Assembly: GCF_022808935.1 (NCBI RefSeq)
Contig: NZ_JAKZFR010000003.1
Span: 62,001-126,000 of the forward strand
Reading direction: 5' to 3'
Length of the DNA stretch: 64,000 bases
DNA from: Geothrix sp. SG200
GTDB lineage: Bacteria; Acidobacteriota; Holophagae; Holophagales; Holophagaceae
Shown: positions 45,114 through 54,268 of the stretch, piece after piece
Layout of the letters: each line of letters opens with the position of its first letter
Numbering within the stretch: the first letter of the stretch is position 1
Notes under the pieces: model-generated
Told to the model about the DNA's origin: nothing
Databases searched by the model: none
What the model saw: the letters and a program-made list of their open reading frames with translations, nothing else
Position numbers and translations under genes: made by a program

Positions 45114-46568
45114 ATGCAAACTAGAATCCACCCTCCGGAGCCTCCGGTGCCCGAAGTCCGTCTTCGCTATTTCCTGCCAGCCCTCATGGGCTCGCTGCAC
45201 CAGCAGCGGGCCGAGGGGGAGCTTGTGCTCGAGCAGAACGACGGCACCCGCAGGCTGTACTGGCGGGGAGGGGACTTGGTCTACCTGCGGAGCGACGCCG
45301 TCGGAGAGCAGTTCGGGAACTTCCTCATCCGCCGCGGCGTGCTGGACATGGCCTCCCTCAAGGAGCTGCTGGCCGACGGAGAAGGCTCCCGCATGGGCGA
45401 CCGCGTGGTGCAGAGCGGGCTCATGACAGTCGCCGAGCGGGACAAGCGCCTGCACGAGCTGCTGGGCTCGGTCCTGCTCCACGCCATGGAGCACCCCATC
45501 CTGAAGATGTCCTGGATGCCCGGCGGGCTCGAGGACAACCTGAGCGGGGATCTCCAGTTCTGGCTGGATCATCGGCGGCTCGTGTGGGACACCTTCCAGA
45601 GCGCCAAGGTGGATCTCGAGCTGGTGGAGATGTTCCAGAGCGAGCCGGATTGGCGGTGGGAGGCGAGGCCGGACCTCCTGGAGTCCCTCAGCGACCTGTC
45701 CCTCACGCCGACCTTGGCCTATGCCCTGTCACTGCTGGGTTCCGAGCCGCTCGGCTACGAGACCATCAGTTCTCTCTCGGGGCTCCCGTCGGGGGAGTCG
45801 GCCCGCCTGGTGGCCACGCTCTGGGCCCTGGGCGGCCTGAACCTGGTCCGGGGGGACCTGCCGCTGCTCCCTCGCGAATCCGCCCCGCCCGCGCCGACTC
45901 CCGAACCCCTGGAACCGCCCGAACCCGTGTTCGAGTCCATTCCGGTCCTCGAGCCCGAAGCGCCGTCGGAGCCGATCCTGCTGCTCGAAGAGGAGGACTT
46001 CCCGCCGCCCCGGGCCCACACGCCGCGCTCCCTCCCGCCGCCGCCGCCGGAGACCCTGGAGCGGGCCTTCAATGAACCCACGCCCTCGGTGCTCCCCCTG
46101 CTCCCTTCGAAGATGGATGAGGAATCCCTTCCCTCGACGGACCGGGCCCACCACCTCCTGGTGAAGGCCAAGTCGTACGTGATGCAGAACCGCACCAGCG
46201 AGGCCATCCGGGCCCTCGAGCAGTCCATCAAGCTGGATGGCGATTCGCCGGCCGCCTACGAAGCCTGGCTGCTGCTAGGCCGGCTGAGGCTGACCAATCC
46301 CGCCTGGTCCACCCGGGCCGTCGAGGCGCTCCAGGTGGCTTCGCGCATCCGGCCCAGGGCGGCCGAACCCTGGGCCCTCATGGGCGAGCTCTACCACCGG
46401 AAGGGATTCCGCGCCAACGCGCAGGGCTGTTTCCGCCGGGCCCTCGAGCTCGATCCCTCGGTTGCGGTGCCTTCCGATTACGGTGGTCAGGACGCCCCCG
46501 ACGCAAGCCGGGGCGAGGGGGGGCTCATGGGGCGCCTGCGCTCCATGCTCGGACGCGAAAAGGGCTGA
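45114..46568 (+). CDS. DUF4388 domain protein with TPR region
   Basis: The 484-residue protein starts with a DUF4388 (PatA-like) domain, seen as LMGSLHQQRAEGELVLEQNDGTRRLYWRGGDLVYLRSD. Helical segments, a Pro/Glu-rich linker (about 245-330) and a C-terminal TPR block (AIRALEQSIKLDGDSPAAYEAWLLLG to FRRALELDPSVAV) follow. DUF4388 proteins occur in signalling systems of delta-proteobacteria and acidobacteria. It is divergent from the Ser/Thr kinase and shares a 125-base gap with it, so the two may work together. Confidence 0.85.
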   Translation: MQTRIHPPEPPVPEVRLRYFLPALMGSLHQQRAEGELVLEQNDGTRRLYWRGGDLVYLRSDAVGEQFGNFLIRRGVLDMASLKELLADGEGSRMGDRVVQSGLMTVAERDKRLHELLGSVLLHAMEHPILKMSWMPGGLEDNLSGDLQFWLDHRRLVWDTFQSAKVDLELVEMFQSEPDWRWEARPDLLESLSDLSLTPTLAYALSLLGSEPLGYETISSLSGLPSGESARLVATLWALGGLNLVRGDLPLLPRESAPPAPTPEPLEPPEPVFESIPVLEPEAPSEPILLLEEEDFPPPRAHTPRSLPPPPPETLERAFNEPTPSVLPLLPSKMDEESLPSTDRAHHLLVKAKSYVMQNRTSEAIRALEQSIKLDGDSPAAYEAWLLLGRLRLTNPAWSTRAVEALQVASRIRPRAAEPWALMGELYHRKGFRANAQGCFRRALELDPSVAVPSDYGGQDAPDASRGEGGLMGRLRSMLGREKG

Positions 46569-46592
46569 TGGGCTCGTGCGGGTCCGAAGAGC

Positions 46593-47219
46593 CTAGGCGG
46601 TTCCGAACAGCCGGTCCCCCGCGTCGCCGAGGCCGGGAAGGATGTAGCCCTTCTCGTTGAGCTGGCGATCCACCGCGGCGACGACGATGGTGAGGTCCGG
46701 GTGGTCCGCGTTCAACCGCTCCAGGCCTTCGGGCGCCGCGAGGAGCGCGACGAGGGAGAGGTTCACCGCGCCCGCCGCCTTGAGCTGGCGCACGGCTTCG
46801 GAAGCGCTGCCCCCGGTGGCGAGCATGGGATCCAGGACGAAGACGGGACGGTCCTCAAGCAGGGGGGGGAAGTTCCGGTAGTACGGAACGGGCACGAGGG
46901 AATCGTGGTCCCGGTAGAGTCCCAGGTGCCCAACTTTCGCCGTCGGCAGCAGCTTGAGGAAGGAAGGGAGAAGGCCGAGGCCTGCGCGCAGGACGGGCAC
47001 CAGCACAGGGTCCAGGGACTTCAGGCGCAGCGTGCTCGTGCGCTCGAGCGGGGTCTCCACCACCATCGATTCCACGGGGAGGCTGCGGGTCGATTCGGTC
47101 GCGAGGATCAGCCCCACTTCCTCGATGAGCGAACGGAAGAGGATGCCGGGTGTCTTGCGGTCGCGGATGAGGGAGAGCTTGTGATGCACCAACGGATGGT
47201 CGAGCACGTGGATCGTCAT
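46593..47219 (-). CDS. upp: Uracil phosphoribosyltransferase
   Basis: The 208-residue salvage enzyme makes UMP from uracil and PRPP. The PRPP-binding motif is VFVLDPMLATGGSASEA, and the uracil-site segments LLRAG-type (VLRAGLGLL) and the C-terminal GYILPGLGDAGDRLFGT are present. The ATG is preceded by GAGAGG; an upstream extension without homology is rejected. The product is complete and of normal length. Confidence 0.96.
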   Translation of the reverse strand: MTIHVLDHPLVHHKLSLIRDRKTPGILFRSLIEEVGLILATESTRSLPVESMVVETPLERTSTLRLKSLDPVLVPVLRAGLGLLPSFLKLLPTAKVGHLGLYRDHDSLVPVPYYRNFPPLLEDRPVFVLDPMLATGGSASEAVRQLKAAGAVNLSLVALLAAPEGLERLNADHPDLTIVVAAVDRQLNEKGYILPGLGDAGDRLFGTA

Positions 47220-47699
47220 GGGGGCCTCTCGTCGCTTCCGGCGGGACCGCGAATGCCGCTTGCACAGGGCCCGGGGCGGAAGGCGCGAGTTGAAGCGTAG
47301 CAGGCGCGGACCCGGATGAGGGACACGAACCCCTCGGGTTCCGGGGGTCTCCCGGGAGGACTCGACCCGGTCGCCAGGCGGCGAAGGTGCGCGATTCGAT
47401 GGTGGGCGGATCGTGGCTGGTGGCGCGGGTTTCAGAAGACGGCCTCGCAGCTGTCGGAGCGCGTGATGCGCGCATGGCGGCTTCCACAGTGGCCCCGGAG
47501 ATCGCCCGAGAGGGGGTCCGGGAGGGCGGAAACGAATGGGGAGCAGGTGGGGAGGTAGCGTCAAAAAAAATGAAGATTTTTTTGATTTCTCTGTTGACCT
47601 CATCCGAATCACTGGTTTGATGTTGAATCAGAGGAAAAACGACCGATCATCTTCCCCATAGGGCCAGCAGCGAGGTATCTGAGATTTGGAGCGTGGGAA
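47220..47699. other. 480-base gap with promoter-like AT-rich region
   Basis: I see no gene here. The first 330 bases are G+C-rich without a supported frame. From about 47560 the sequence becomes AT-rich: an inverted repeat TCAAAAAAA (47561-47569) and TTTTTTTGA (47577-47585), then TTGACC (47594-47599) and TTTGAT (47616-47621) spaced 16 bases apart, which could be a -35/-10 pair with an upstream A/T tract. This would drive the TrpC-like/histone gene on the right. No tRNA or riboswitch signature was seen. Confidence 0.5.
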
Positions 47700-49148
47700 A
47701 TGCTAAAGAAAGTCGCCATCTTCAAGGCCCTCGACGTGGAAATCAAAAAGCAGAGGGGCCCTGTGGCGGTGAAAGATGCCTACAAGGGTCACCACTCCCT
47801 GAAGGAAGAACTCAGCCAGCCTGGAATCACGATCTTGGGTGAAGTTGCCGGGGGGGATCCCGGCCGGGGTCAGGTCCGGGATTCTTACAAGGCCTCCACT
47901 CACGCCAAGAGTCTCGCCGAAAACGGCGCCAGGGTCCTCTCGGTCGCCACGGACAAGTTCCTCTATCACGGCGACGACAAGCACCTGTCCGAGGTGCGGG
48001 CCCAGGTGAAGCTGCCTCTGATCCGCCGGGACTTCATCTTCGAGGAGTACCAGGTCGAGGAAAGCAAGATCCTCGGTGCCGACGCGATCTTCCTCATGCC
48101 CGCCCTCCTGGGCCAGGAGCGGCTCGAGACACTGCTGAAGTTCGCCACCAGCAAGGGGCTCGACGTGGTGGTCGAGGTGACCTCGGAGGCCGAGCTCCAG
48201 CGAGCCGTGGATGCAGGGGCCGACATCATCTGCGCCGTGGGCCGCAATCTGGACACCTGGGAGGCCTCCTGGGACCAGGCCGTGTCCCTGGTCAAGAAGA
48301 TCCCCAAGAGTTGCCTGAAGCTGGTCGAGGGAGGCATCCACCGGCTGGACCAGATCAAGCAGATGGAGGCCCTGGGCGTCCACGGGCTGCTGATCGGCGA
48401 CGCCCTCCTCGATGACTACTATCCCGGCAAGCGCCTGGCGCAGATCCTGGCAGGCGTGGAGCCCCCGAAAAAAGCCGCGAAGCCCAAAGGCAAGACCGGC
48501 TCTGCCGCCGATGCGGCGCATCCCCCCGCGGCTGCTGCCGCAGCCAAGGAACGCATATCCTCCCAGCGGGAAGCCGCTAGCCAATCCGGCACGAAAGGTG
48601 CTACTGGCAAGCCATCTTCCCGCACGACCCCTTCCAACCTCGCCCAAAAGGGCGTAAAGGAGCCACCCATGGCCGAACTGACCAACATGGTCGCCACCCC
48701 TGCCGCCCCCGCGGCCGCGAAGCCCGCCGCCAAGAAGCCGGCTGCGAAGAAGGCTGCGCCGAAGAAGAAGGCCGCCGCCAAGAAGCCGGCCGCCAAGAAG
48801 GCCGCGCCGAAGAAGGCCGCCGCCAAGAAGCCGGCCGCCAAGAAGGCCGTGAAGAAGGCCGCGCCGAAGAAGGCTGCCGCCAAGAAGGCCGCGCCGAAGA
48901 AGGCTGCCGCCAAGAAGGCCGCGCCGAAGAAGGCTGCCGCCAAGAAGGCCGCGCCGAAGAAGGCCGCCGCCAAGAAGGCCGCGCCGAAGAAGGCCGCCGC
49001 CAAGAAGGCCGCGCCGAAGAAGGCCGCCGCCAAGAAGGTCGTCAAGAAGGCCGTGAAGAAGGCCGCGCCGAAGAAGGCCGCCGCCAAGAAGCCGGCCGCC
49101 AAGAAGACCGTGAAGAAGGCCGCGCCGAAGAAGGCCGCGAAGAAGTAG
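47700..49148 (+). CDS. TrpC-like barrel (catalytic residues lost) joined to histone H1-like tail
   Basis: The 482-residue frame begins with an indole-3-glycerol-phosphate-synthase fold (about 1-252). It continues through a Lys/Ser/Pro linker into a strongly basic tail of Ala-Lys-Pro repeats. By alignment to the Sulfolobus enzyme, general-acid lysines are gone: the K53 equivalent is Ala50 and K110 is Arg110, N180 is Val and S211 is Gly. E159 and E210 remain, so indole-glycerol-phosphate synthesis is unlikely. The tail resembles bacterial H1-like DNA-compacting proteins. A strong internal start at 48669 can make the tail alone. The full-length product is supported only by the continuous frame. 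The gene lies behind an AT-rich promoter-like region. Confidence 0.82.
   Translation: MLKKVAIFKALDVEIKKQRGPVAVKDAYKGHHSLKEELSQPGITILGEVAGGDPGRGQVRDSYKASTHAKSLAENGARVLSVATDKFLYHGDDKHLSEVRAQVKLPLIRRDFIFEEYQVEESKILGADAIFLMPALLGQERLETLLKFATSKGLDVVVEVTSEAELQRAVDAGADIICAVGRNLDTWEASWDQAVSLVKKIPKSCLKLVEGGIHRLDQIKQMEALGVHGLLIGDALLDDYYPGKRLAQILAGVEPPKKAAKPKGKTGSAADAAHPPAAAAAAKERISSQREAASQSGTKGATGKPSSRTTPSNLAQKGVKEPPMAELTNMVATPAAPAAAKPAAKKPAAKKAAPKKKAAAKKPAAKKAAPKKAAAKKPAAKKAVKKAAPKKAAAKKAAPKKAAAKKAAPKKAAAKKAAPKKAAAKKAAPKKAAAKKAAPKKAAAKKVVKKAVKKAAPKKAAAKKPAAKKTVKKAAPKKAAKK
48669..49148 (+). CDS. Histone H1-like protein from internal start (same frame)
   Basis: AAAGGAG (48656-48662) lies six bases before an ATG that begins [19 protein letters not shown] and gives a 159-residue basic protein made almost only of Ala, Lys and Pro. 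This is the typical layout of H1-like DNA-binding proteins such as HctB or the C-terminal tail of HupB. Because the ribosome binding site is better than that of the full-length frame, this product is probably made, either as the main product or beside the fusion. The lysine content predicts non-specific DNA binding. Confidence 0.75.
   Translation: MAELTNMVATPAAPAAAKPAAKKPAAKKAAPKKKAAAKKPAAKKAAPKKAAAKKPAAKKAVKKAAPKKAAAKKAAPKKAAAKKAAPKKAAAKKAAPKKAAAKKAAPKKAAAKKAAPKKAAAKKVVKKAVKKAAPKKAAAKKPAAKKTVKKAAPKKAAKK
48853..49032 (+). repeat. Six tandem 30-base units coding [10 protein letters not shown]
   Basis: The histone tail region contains six consecutive copies of a 30-base unit coding Ala3-Lys2-Ala2-Pro-Lys2. 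They are almost identical apart from GCT/GCC changes. Related imperfect units lie on both sides, from about 48720 to 49146. Such repeats expand and contract by slippage, so length probably varies between strains. Confidence 0.92.
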
Positions 49149-49185
49149 ACGGATTCCACCGGATCCATCTGCGCAACCTGGCTAA

Positions 49186-50508
<1,323 letters not shown>

Positions 50509-50530
50509 GGGGCACCATCTAGGAGGCTCC

Positions 50531-50833
50531 ATGAACGCCAACTGGCTCCTGAAGTCCTCCACCCTGTGGGGCGTGTTCGGGGCCTCGGCCTTCCTGTCCC
50601 TCATGGCGCTGCTCTTCTCCCAGGGGGGGCTGCCTGAGTTGCGGAAGCAGGAGGCCGAGCTGGCCGCCACCCGCGCCCGGCTGCTGGAGCTCAACAAGCG
50701 CAACCGCGAGCTGCTCGAGGAGGTCCAGCGCCTCGCCGCGAAGGACCCCGAGCTGATGGAGGCCCTGGCGCGGCGCCAGGGCTACGCGCGCCCCGGTGAG
50801 ACCGTCTACACCTTCGGAACCCGCGGGAAGTAG
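50531..50833 (+). CDS. ftsB: FtsB/DivIC-like septum formation protein
   Basis: The 100-residue protein has a short cytoplasmic N-terminus, one membrane helix (LWGVFGASAFLSLMALLF) and a coiled coil (LRKQEAELAATRARLLELNKRNRELLEEV). The RQGYARPGETVYTF end is typical of FtsB/DivIC, which form the FtsQ-B-L complex in cell division. AGGAGG lies before the ATG. The eno-ftsB neighbourhood supports the name. Confidence 0.88.
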   Translation: MNANWLLKSSTLWGVFGASAFLSLMALLFSQGGLPELRKQEAELAATRARLLELNKRNRELLEEVQRLAAKDPELMEALARRQGYARPGETVYTFGTRGK

Positions 50834-50834
50834 G

Positions 50835-51629
50835 TTGGACCTCTTCCTCGCCTCCGCGGCTGGCAACGTCTTTGGCTACCTCTGGGAGGAGGAGGCTAAA
50901 GGTTGCAGTTGCTCGGATTGGGCAAAAATCCTTTGCCCACGGGGGGCGGGATTCGGTTTAGATGGCCTTTTTTTGATGCAAAGGCCCGGAACGGGTCCCT
51001 GGGTTCTGGAGCACTGGGATACGGATGGATCCAAGTCCTTTTGTTCCAATGGTAGTAGGGCGGCCCTGGCGGTTCCTGGGGCTCCGGAAGGGCCCTTAGT
51101 CGAAGCCGTCTCCAGCGGCGAGCGAATCCTCCTCAGAAAGAATCACGAGGATGATGTCGGCATCCGCATGCCCGAGGGCGAGGGCTTCACACTGCGTGAG
51201 GTGCCCATGCCGACGCCCCATCCCGCGGGCTTTGGCTGGATCGGCAATCCCCAGCTGGTGCTCCAGGTGCCTTCGGTCGCGGCCGTGGACCTCCGCGACT
51301 ACGCCCCACCGCTGCGCCACCATGCCGCGCTGCCCGGCGGCACGAACGTGAACGTGGTCGAGGTGATCGTCCCCGGCGAAGCGAGGATCCGTTCCTGGGA
51401 ACGCGGCGTCGAAGGGGAGACCCTCTGCTGCGGAACCGGGTGCGCCGTCGCCGCGGTCTGGCTGGCCCGCGACGGTGGACCCCGCGCGTGGCGGCTGCGC
51501 ACCGCCAGCGGAGAGGACGTCACCGTGACCTTCCTTCCCGACGCAGGTGGTGGCTGGCACGACTTGTGGCTTTCCGGCCCGGTTCGGCGGCTGGGGCACG
51601 TGCAGCCCGATTCCTCGCTCCACCCCTGA
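50835..51629 (+). CDS. dapF: Divergent diaminopimelate epimerase family protein
   Basis: The 264-residue protein has the two cysteine motifs of DAP epimerase: SFCSNGSRAALA and LCCGTGCAVAAV. It also has the core region CPRGAGFGLDGLFLM, which corresponds to the usual CxRxxGxGxDGL. The N-terminal HGxGNDF motif is weak (AAGNVFGY). It should convert LL- to meso-diaminopimelate, the step missing from the lysine operon at 5-13 kb. A TTG start right after the ftsB stop is chosen because it gives the family N-terminus. From about 50880 to 51060 the codons are much poorer in G+C than in neighbouring genes. Confidence 0.82.
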   Translation: MDLFLASAAGNVFGYLWEEEAKGCSCSDWAKILCPRGAGFGLDGLFLMQRPGTGPWVLEHWDTDGSKSFCSNGSRAALAVPGAPEGPLVEAVSSGERILLRKNHEDDVGIRMPEGEGFTLREVPMPTPHPAGFGWIGNPQLVLQVPSVAAVDLRDYAPPLRHHAALPGGTNVNVVEVIVPGEARIRSWERGVEGETLCCGTGCAVAAVWLARDGGPRAWRLRTASGEDVTVTFLPDAGGGWHDLWLSGPVRRLGHVQPDSSLHP

Positions 51630-51756
51630 ACCCTCAAGGCTCTCCCGGGCTCTCTTGGCCGTGGAACCCGACCTGCTAGACTGGCGTGTTCCACACCCGA
51701 GGGGATGCCGAGATGCGTGGTTTGACCAGCGCCTGCGCGACGATGAGGGCCGCCTG

Positions 51757-52536
51757 ATGCGCGCCCGGGTGGTGGCTCTCGCGAACCAGAAGGGCGGGGT
51801 GGGCAAGACCACCACGGCCATCAACCTCGCCGCGTCCCTCGCGATGATGGAGAAGATGGTGCTGCTGGTGGATTTCGATCCCCAGGGCCACAGCACCACG
51901 GGGCTCGGCTTTCCGAAGCCTGACCACCGGGCCGGCGCCTACGCGCTGATGAAGGGCGCGCCCGCCGAGGCCCTGGTGCTGAGCACCGAAGTCCCGATGA
52001 TGCAGGTCATTCCCGCGGGCAAGGATCTCGCGCAGCTGGAGTTCGAGCTCTTCGAGCTGCCCCAGCTCCAGGTGCTCAAGCAGGGCCTGGCCCCGCTCAT
52101 GGATCGCTTCGACTACATCCTCATCGACCCGCCTCCCAGCCTCGGCATGATCACCCTCAATGCTCTTAGCGCCGCGGACGAGGTCATCGTGCCCATGCCC
52201 TGCGAGTTCTTCGCGCTGGACGGCCTGGCGGAGCTCACCGAGACCCTGCGCCGCATCCAGGCGGGCCCCAATCCCAACCTGCAGCTCGGGGGCATCCTGC
52301 TCACCATGGCCGAGGAGCGCACCAACCTCGGCGCCGCCGTGGCCAGCGAAGTCCGCCACGCCTTCCCGGGCAAGGTGTTCGAGACCGTGATCCCCCGCAA
52401 CATCCGGCTCGCCGAGGCGCCCAGCCATGGCAAGCCCGTGGCCTTCTATGACCTGCGCTCCAAGGGTGCCCAGGCCTACCTCAACCTCGCCAAGGAATGG
52501 TTGGGACTGGAGATGCCCGCGAGGAGGGAAGCCTGA
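51757..52536 (+). CDS. parA: ParA chromosome-partitioning ATPase
   Basis: The 259-residue ATPase has the deviant Walker A motif QKGGVGKTTTAINLAASLA near its start, the Walker A' region LVDFDPQGHSTTGLG, and Walker B ILIDPPPSLG. It positions chromosome origins with ParB. Homology begins at this ATG; a longer frame adds unrelated sequence. Its stop overlaps the parB start (TGATG). Unlike in many bacteria, no gidB/trmE-type origin genes lie next to it. Confidence 0.95.
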   Translation: MRARVVALANQKGGVGKTTTAINLAASLAMMEKMVLLVDFDPQGHSTTGLGFPKPDHRAGAYALMKGAPAEALVLSTEVPMMQVIPAGKDLAQLEFELFELPQLQVLKQGLAPLMDRFDYILIDPPPSLGMITLNALSAADEVIVPMPCEFFALDGLAELTETLRRIQAGPNPNLQLGGILLTMAEERTNLGAAVASEVRHAFPGKVFETVIPRNIRLAEAPSHGKPVAFYDLRSKGAQAYLNLAKEWLGLEMPARREA

Positions 52537-53405
52537 TGACCCAGCTGAAGCGTCCGGCCCTGGGCCGGGGACTGACCTCGCTCATGAGCCAGATGGCCCC
52601 CGAGGATGCCAACCAGCGGGAGCTGCCCCTGGGGAAGCTGGTGCCCAACCGGGCCCAGCCCCGCACCCACTTCGATGAGACGGCCCTGGCCGAGCTGGCG
52701 GAGAGCCTGAAGCAGCACGGCATGGTCCAGCCCATCGTCGTGCGCAAGGTGGGGGAGCAGTTCGAGATCATCGCCGGCGAGCGCCGCTGGCGCGCCGCCC
52801 GCCTGGCTGGCCTCGCCATGGCCCCGGTGGTCATCAAGGAAGTGCCGGATGACCGCCTCCTGGAGTTCGCCCTGGTGGAGAACATCCAGCGCCAGGAGCT
52901 GAACCCCATCGAGGAGGCCACGGCCTACTGGCAGCTGGGCGAGCACCTGCGCCTCACCCAGGAGCAGGTGGCCGACCGCGTGGGCAAGTCCCGTCCCCAG
53001 GTGGCCAACACCCTGCGCCTGCTGCGGCTGCCCGCCGAGCTGAAGGCGGACGTGGCCCACGGCCGCCTCAGCACCGGGCACGCCAAGGTGCTGCTGGGCG
53101 TGCCCGACCCCCGGATGCAGGAGCAGCTCGCCCACGAGGTGGTGGCGCAGCAGCTCAGCGTCCGCGCCCTGGAGGCCCGCATCCAGCAGCTCCAGAAGCA
53201 GGCCAAGGCCAAGGGGGGGAAGAAGAAGCACCCCCAGGAATTGTTCATCAAGGCCGCTGCGGAGGAGCTGACCCAGTCCTGGGGCACCCGCATCGAGATC
53301 AAGGCCAAGGGCAAGACGGGCACCCTGGTCATGCACTACGGCAGCGAAGCAGAGCTGGATCGGCTCTTCGAGGCCCTCAAGCAAGGTCCGGTCAAGGGCC
53401 GGTAG
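52536..53405 (+). CDS. parB: ParB CTP-dependent DNA-binding protein
   Basis: The 289-residue protein begins RPALGRGLTSLM, the ParA-contact region. It has the ParB/Srx nuclease-like fold motifs (GELPL-like REL-PLGKLVPN, GERRWRAA and ENIQRQELNPIEEA) and a helix-turn-helix (VADRVGKSRPQVANTLRLLRLP). It spreads from parS sites using CTP. I could not find a clear parS palindrome in the window. It is coupled to parA by TGATG. Confidence 0.95.
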   Translation: MTQLKRPALGRGLTSLMSQMAPEDANQRELPLGKLVPNRAQPRTHFDETALAELAESLKQHGMVQPIVVRKVGEQFEIIAGERRWRAARLAGLAMAPVVIKEVPDDRLLEFALVENIQRQELNPIEEATAYWQLGEHLRLTQEQVADRVGKSRPQVANTLRLLRLPAELKADVAHGRLSTGHAKVLLGVPDPRMQEQLAHEVVAQQLSVRALEARIQQLQKQAKAKGGKKKHPQELFIKAAAEELTQSWGTRIEIKAKGKTGTLVMHYGSEAELDRLFEALKQGPVKGR

Positions 53406-53413
53406 GAGTCGTC

Positions 53414-54268
53414 ATGTCCTGGTTCGTGAAGAAGCGTCAGCAGAAGACCGCCGTCGAAGAAAAGACCGTCCGGGTGCCCGAGGGCCTCTGGATCAAGTGC
53501 GAGGCCTGCAAGGAGCTGATCTACCGCAAGGAGCTGGTCAACACCCACAACGTCTGTCCCAAGTGCGGCTACCACTTCCGCATCGGTGTGGAGGAGCGGC
53601 TCGAGAACCTCATGGACGAGGGATGGGTACCGCTGTTCAGCGACCTGAAGAGCGGCGATCCCCTCGGGTTCGTCTCCACCAAGAGCTACAAGGAGCAGCT
53701 GAAGAAGCTGGAGCAGGCGGGCGAGACCGAGGATGCGGTGGTGGTGGTGGAGGGCACCCTGTCCGGCCAGCCCGTGGTGACGGCCATCATGAACTTCGAC
53801 TTCCTGGCCGCCAGCATGGGCAGCGTGGTGGGCGAGAAGCTGCGCCTGGGCGCCGAGCGGGCCCTGGCGAAGCAGTGCCCCTACCTCATCGTCAGCTGCA
53901 GCGGCGGCGCCCGCATGCAGGAGGGAACCCTGTCACTGATGCAGATGGCCAAGGTCAGCGCCGCCCTGGCCAAGCTGGACAAGGCGGGCCTGCCCTACCT
54001 GAGCATCCTGACAGATCCCACCACCGGCGGCGTGAGCGCCAGCTACGCCATGCTGGGCGACCTGAACATCGCCGAGCCCAAGGCCCTCATCGGCTTCGCC
54101 GGGCCCCGCGTCATCGAGCAGACCATCAAGCAGAGCCTGCCGGAAGGCTTCCAGCGCTCGGAGTTCCTGCAGACCCACGGCATGGTGGACAAGGTCGTCA
54201 CGCGCGATCACCTCAAGGACTTCATCGCCGCCTGCCTGGCCTGGATGACGCCCTCGCCCAGGGACTGA
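53414..54268 (+). CDS. accD: Acetyl-CoA carboxylase carboxyltransferase beta subunit
   Basis: The 284-residue subunit carries the N-terminal zinc ribbon CEACKELIYRKELVNTHNVC..CPKCGYHF and the crotonase-type carboxyltransferase core with SCSGGARMQEGTLSLMQM and DPTTGGVSASYAMLGD. With AccA, AccB and AccC, which are elsewhere, it makes malonyl-CoA for fatty acid synthesis. Its stop overlaps the folC start (TGATG), the common accD-folC order. Confidence 0.96.
   Translation: MSWFVKKRQQKTAVEEKTVRVPEGLWIKCEACKELIYRKELVNTHNVCPKCGYHFRIGVEERLENLMDEGWVPLFSDLKSGDPLGFVSTKSYKEQLKKLEQAGETEDAVVVVEGTLSGQPVVTAIMNFDFLAASMGSVVGEKLRLGAERALAKQCPYLIVSCSGGARMQEGTLSLMQMAKVSAALAKLDKAGLPYLSILTDPTTGGVSASYAMLGDLNIAEPKALIGFAGPRVIEQTIKQSLPEGFQRSEFLQTHGMVDKVVTRDHLKDFIAACLAWMTPSPRD

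Noticed and set aside
48853-49032. Regular 30-base repeats that could suggest a CRISPR array
   Set aside because: The units are directly adjacent, without unique spacers, and code an in-frame Ala-Lys-Pro repeat.
48419-49168. A 249-codon minus-strand frame with hydrophobic repeats (FFGAAF-type) that looks like a membrane protein
   Set aside because: It is the exact complement of the Lys/Ala/Pro histone repeat; the repeats come from the sense strand and no start signal is present.
51757-53405. parS sites near parAB
   Set aside because: I looked for the usual TGTTTCACGTGAAACA-like palindrome in the surrounding genes and found none, so no origin-proximal claim is made.
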